Origin: Acidimicrobiaceae bacterium
GTDB lineage: Bacteria; Actinomycetota; Acidimicrobiia; Acidimicrobiales; Palsa-688
Length of the DNA: 6,792 nt
Assembly: GCA_009785715.1 (NCBI GenBank)
Contig: WQVT01000131.1
Span: 1 to 6,792 of the forward strand
Reading direction: 5' to 3'
Part shown: in pieces, positions 5,540-6,792 of the stretch
Position numbering within the stretch: the stretch's first letter is position 1
Layout of the letters: each line of letters opens with the position of its first letter
Made by a program: the position numbers and the translations under genes
The notes under the pieces: model-generated
Database searches by the model: none
Told to the model about the DNA's origin: nothing
The model's input: only the letters and a program-made list of their open reading frames with translations

Positions 5540-6658
5540 GTGGCCCACCTAATGGAGCTCCGGCGCACTTTGTTCGTCTCAGGCTCGCTCGGGAAGGGGC
5601 ACGACGTGGTCGCCGAGGCCTGCGCAGCAGCCCTCGAGCCGTTCGGCGTGTCGTCGAGGATCGTCGACAGCATGAAGCTGCTCGGGAGCGGCGGCGCGGT
5701 GGGGGAGTGGGTCTTCCGCAAGCTGCTGTCGGTCACGGCGGTCTACGACGCGTTCCACTTCACCCAGTTGCGCGACGGTGGCCGGATCGGCCGGGTCACC
5801 GAGGACATCGCGCTCAAGCGGATGCACGACAACCTGCTCGCCGAGATCGAGGAGTTCCGGCCCGAGCTGGTGGTCCCCGTCTTTGCCACCGGGGCCGGGG
5901 CGGCGGCGCGCATCAAGGCGGCGGCCTCCCCCGCGTCGTTCCGCTCGGTCGTGATCATGACGGACTCGTTCGCCCATCAGATGTGGGTGCATGAGCAGAC
6001 CGACCTCTTCTTGGTCACCTCGAACGCCGCCGCCGAGTCGGTGCGCCGCTACTGGCCCGAAGCGGTGGTGGAGGTCGTCACCGCCCCCGTCCGGCCCGAG
6101 TTCGCTCAGGCGCCCCCCCAGCGGGAGGCGCGCGCCGGCCTCGGGGTCCCCGACGACGCAACCTGCGTGCTCTTGATGTCCGGCGCCTGGGGGCTCGGAC
6201 CACTCGACGAGGCCGCCGCTGCGCTGGCGGCCGACGGGGTCTACGTCCTGGCCGTCGCCGGCACCAACCAGCGTATGGAGGCGAAGCTCCGGTCTCTCGC
6301 AGCGTCCCACCCGGAGGTCGTCCCCTTCGGGTTCACGAACCAGGTGTCGACGCTGATGTCCGCATGCGATGTGGTGGTCACCAGCTCCGGCGACACCTGC
6401 CGTGAGGCCCGCACCCTCGGTCGTGGCCTGATCCTGATCGACGTCGTCCCCGGGCACGGCCGCGAGAACCTCATGCACGAGCTCGAGCTCGGCGGCGCCA
6501 CCGCCTGCCTCCCGACCGCTGCTTCGATCGCCCGCGCCGTGCGCTCGTTCGTGAGCGACCCGGAGCGCTCGAAGGTTGCGCCGGCTATCGAGACCGGCGT
6601 GCCCGAGCGCCAGTTCGTCAGCGCGTTGCGTGAGCTGGGCTTCGAGCTGACCCGCTAA
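5540..6658 (+). CDS. GT28 / MGDG-synthase-like glycosyltransferase
   Basis: A GT-B fold glycosyltransferase, probably membrane-associated on the cytosolic face, that moves a sugar from a nucleotide donor to a lipid or similar acceptor; diacylglycerol is the acceptor in the best-known relatives. It has 372 residues. The N-terminal MGDG-synthase-type domain opens with LFVSGSLGKGHD (11-22, His21), as in the S.S.G.GH motif of the family. The C-terminal GT28 domain has MSGAWGLG (213-220), VLAVAGTN, GFTNQVSTLM (264-273), SSGDTCREA (282-290) and VVPGHGREN (302-310), equivalent to the donor-binding GG.T..EA and PGQE..N motifs but altered. It has no transmembrane segment. GTG at 5540 is preceded by GAGG with seven-base spacing; the in-frame ATG at 5552 has no comparable site. 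Its TAA overlaps the stop of the convergent gene. Donor and acceptor are unknown. Confidence 0.85.
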   Translation: MAHLMELRRTLFVSGSLGKGHDVVAEACAAALEPFGVSSRIVDSMKLLGSGGAVGEWVFRKLLSVTAVYDAFHFTQLRDGGRIGRVTEDIALKRMHDNLLAEIEEFRPELVVPVFATGAGAAARIKAAASPASFRSVVIMTDSFAHQMWVHEQTDLFLVTSNAAAESVRRYWPEAVVEVVTAPVRPEFAQAPPQREARAGLGVPDDATCVLLMSGAWGLGPLDEAAAALAADGVYVLAVAGTNQRMEAKLRSLAASHPEVVPFGFTNQVSTLMSACDVVVTSSGDTCREARTLGRGLILIDVVPGHGRENLMHELELGGATACLPTAASIARAVRSFVSDPERSKVAPAIETGVPERQFVSALRELGFELTR

Positions 6659-6792
6659 CCCCTAGGCCGGGTGGCGCCGAGGGTGGTGCCGTCTGGGCGG
6701 TGGAAGGTGACTTGGTGGTTGGCGTTGCCGGTGGCGGTGTAGCCGTGGTGGGTGAGGGTGTGGTGGTGGGGGCAGAGGAGGATGCCGTTTTG
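6655..6792 (-). CDS. C-terminal fragment of a DUF222/13E12-type HNH endonuclease-like protein
   Basis: Reading the minus strand from the window edge gives 45 residues ending at TAG (6657-6655). They begin QNGILLCPHHHTLTHHG, the last part of an HNH nuclease fold (N..LLC..HH), and continue to TFHRPDGTTLG, the usual C-terminal tail of the abundant actinobacterial DUF222/13E12 family. The expected upstream part, with CRFPGC and the AHHI..W..GG.T core, lies beyond the window. Many copies usually exist per genome; the function is unclear and mobility links have been suggested. The stop overlaps the glycosyltransferase stop on the other strand by three bases (6656-6658 against 6655-6657). The short length visible limits certainty, but the motif is distinctive. 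Confidence 0.8.
   Translation of the reverse strand, partial: QNGILLCPHHHTLTHHGYTATGNANHQVTFHRPDGTTLGATRPRG

Noticed and set aside
5579..6478. Minus-strand open frame of 299 residues opposite the glycosyltransferase
   Set aside because: Gly/Asp/Arg/His-rich with no motif; the opposite strand has a coherent two-domain enzyme.
6673..6690. GGCGCC/GGTGCC stem as a terminator after the glycosyltransferase
   Set aside because: It includes a wobble pair, has no T-run, and lies inside the coding end of the minus-strand HNH gene.
6700..6792. GGTGG-rich tract at the window end as a tandem repeat or regulatory G-rich element
   Set aside because: On the minus strand it is explained by codons for repeated His, Thr and Pro in the HNH protein.

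Overview
The window is uniformly GC-rich and densely packed, with strong G/C bias at third codon positions and long spurious antisense open frames. The genes point to an actinobacterium: a DUF222/13E12-type HNH protein tail, an actinobacterial-style IF-1 and a DHA2 transporter of an actinobacterial type. A class-level guess of Acidimicrobiia or an uncultured relative is recall, not something the sequence proves.

Layout. Positions 1-1905 (+) hold the C-terminal two thirds or so of a bacterial SNF2-family helicase whose true start lies upstream of the window. It is joined by an ATGA stop/start overlap to a 98-residue uncharacterised protein (1902-2198, +). Only 3 nt separate that gene from a convergent infA (2202-2426, -), which encodes translation initiation factor IF-1 and appears to start at a CTG codon. 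A 122-bp divergent intergenic region (2427-2548) follows. It carries a -10-like hexamer inside a perfect inverted repeat, a second small inverted repeat, and a 7-nt direct repeat on either side.

From 2549 to 6658 (+) three genes look like one operon: a 14-helix DHA2-type MFS transporter, a DegT/DnrJ/EryC1/StrS sugar aminotransferase 9 nt later, and a GT28/MGDG-synthase-like glycosyltransferase 33 nt after that. The last 138 bases (6655-6792) are the 3' end of a minus-strand HNH nuclease gene whose stop codon overlaps the glycosyltransferase stop.

How it may fit together. The helicase pair is probably a DNA-transaction unit. The three-gene block can be read as a small pathway: an aminotransferase making a nucleotide-linked amino sugar, a glycosyltransferase attaching a sugar to a lipid or other acceptor, and an efflux pump moving a product or toxic compound out. 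That link is an inference from gene order and families. No transcription regulator, tRNA, rRNA, CRISPR array or insertion sequence was seen, and no intergenic stretch exceeds about 120 bp.
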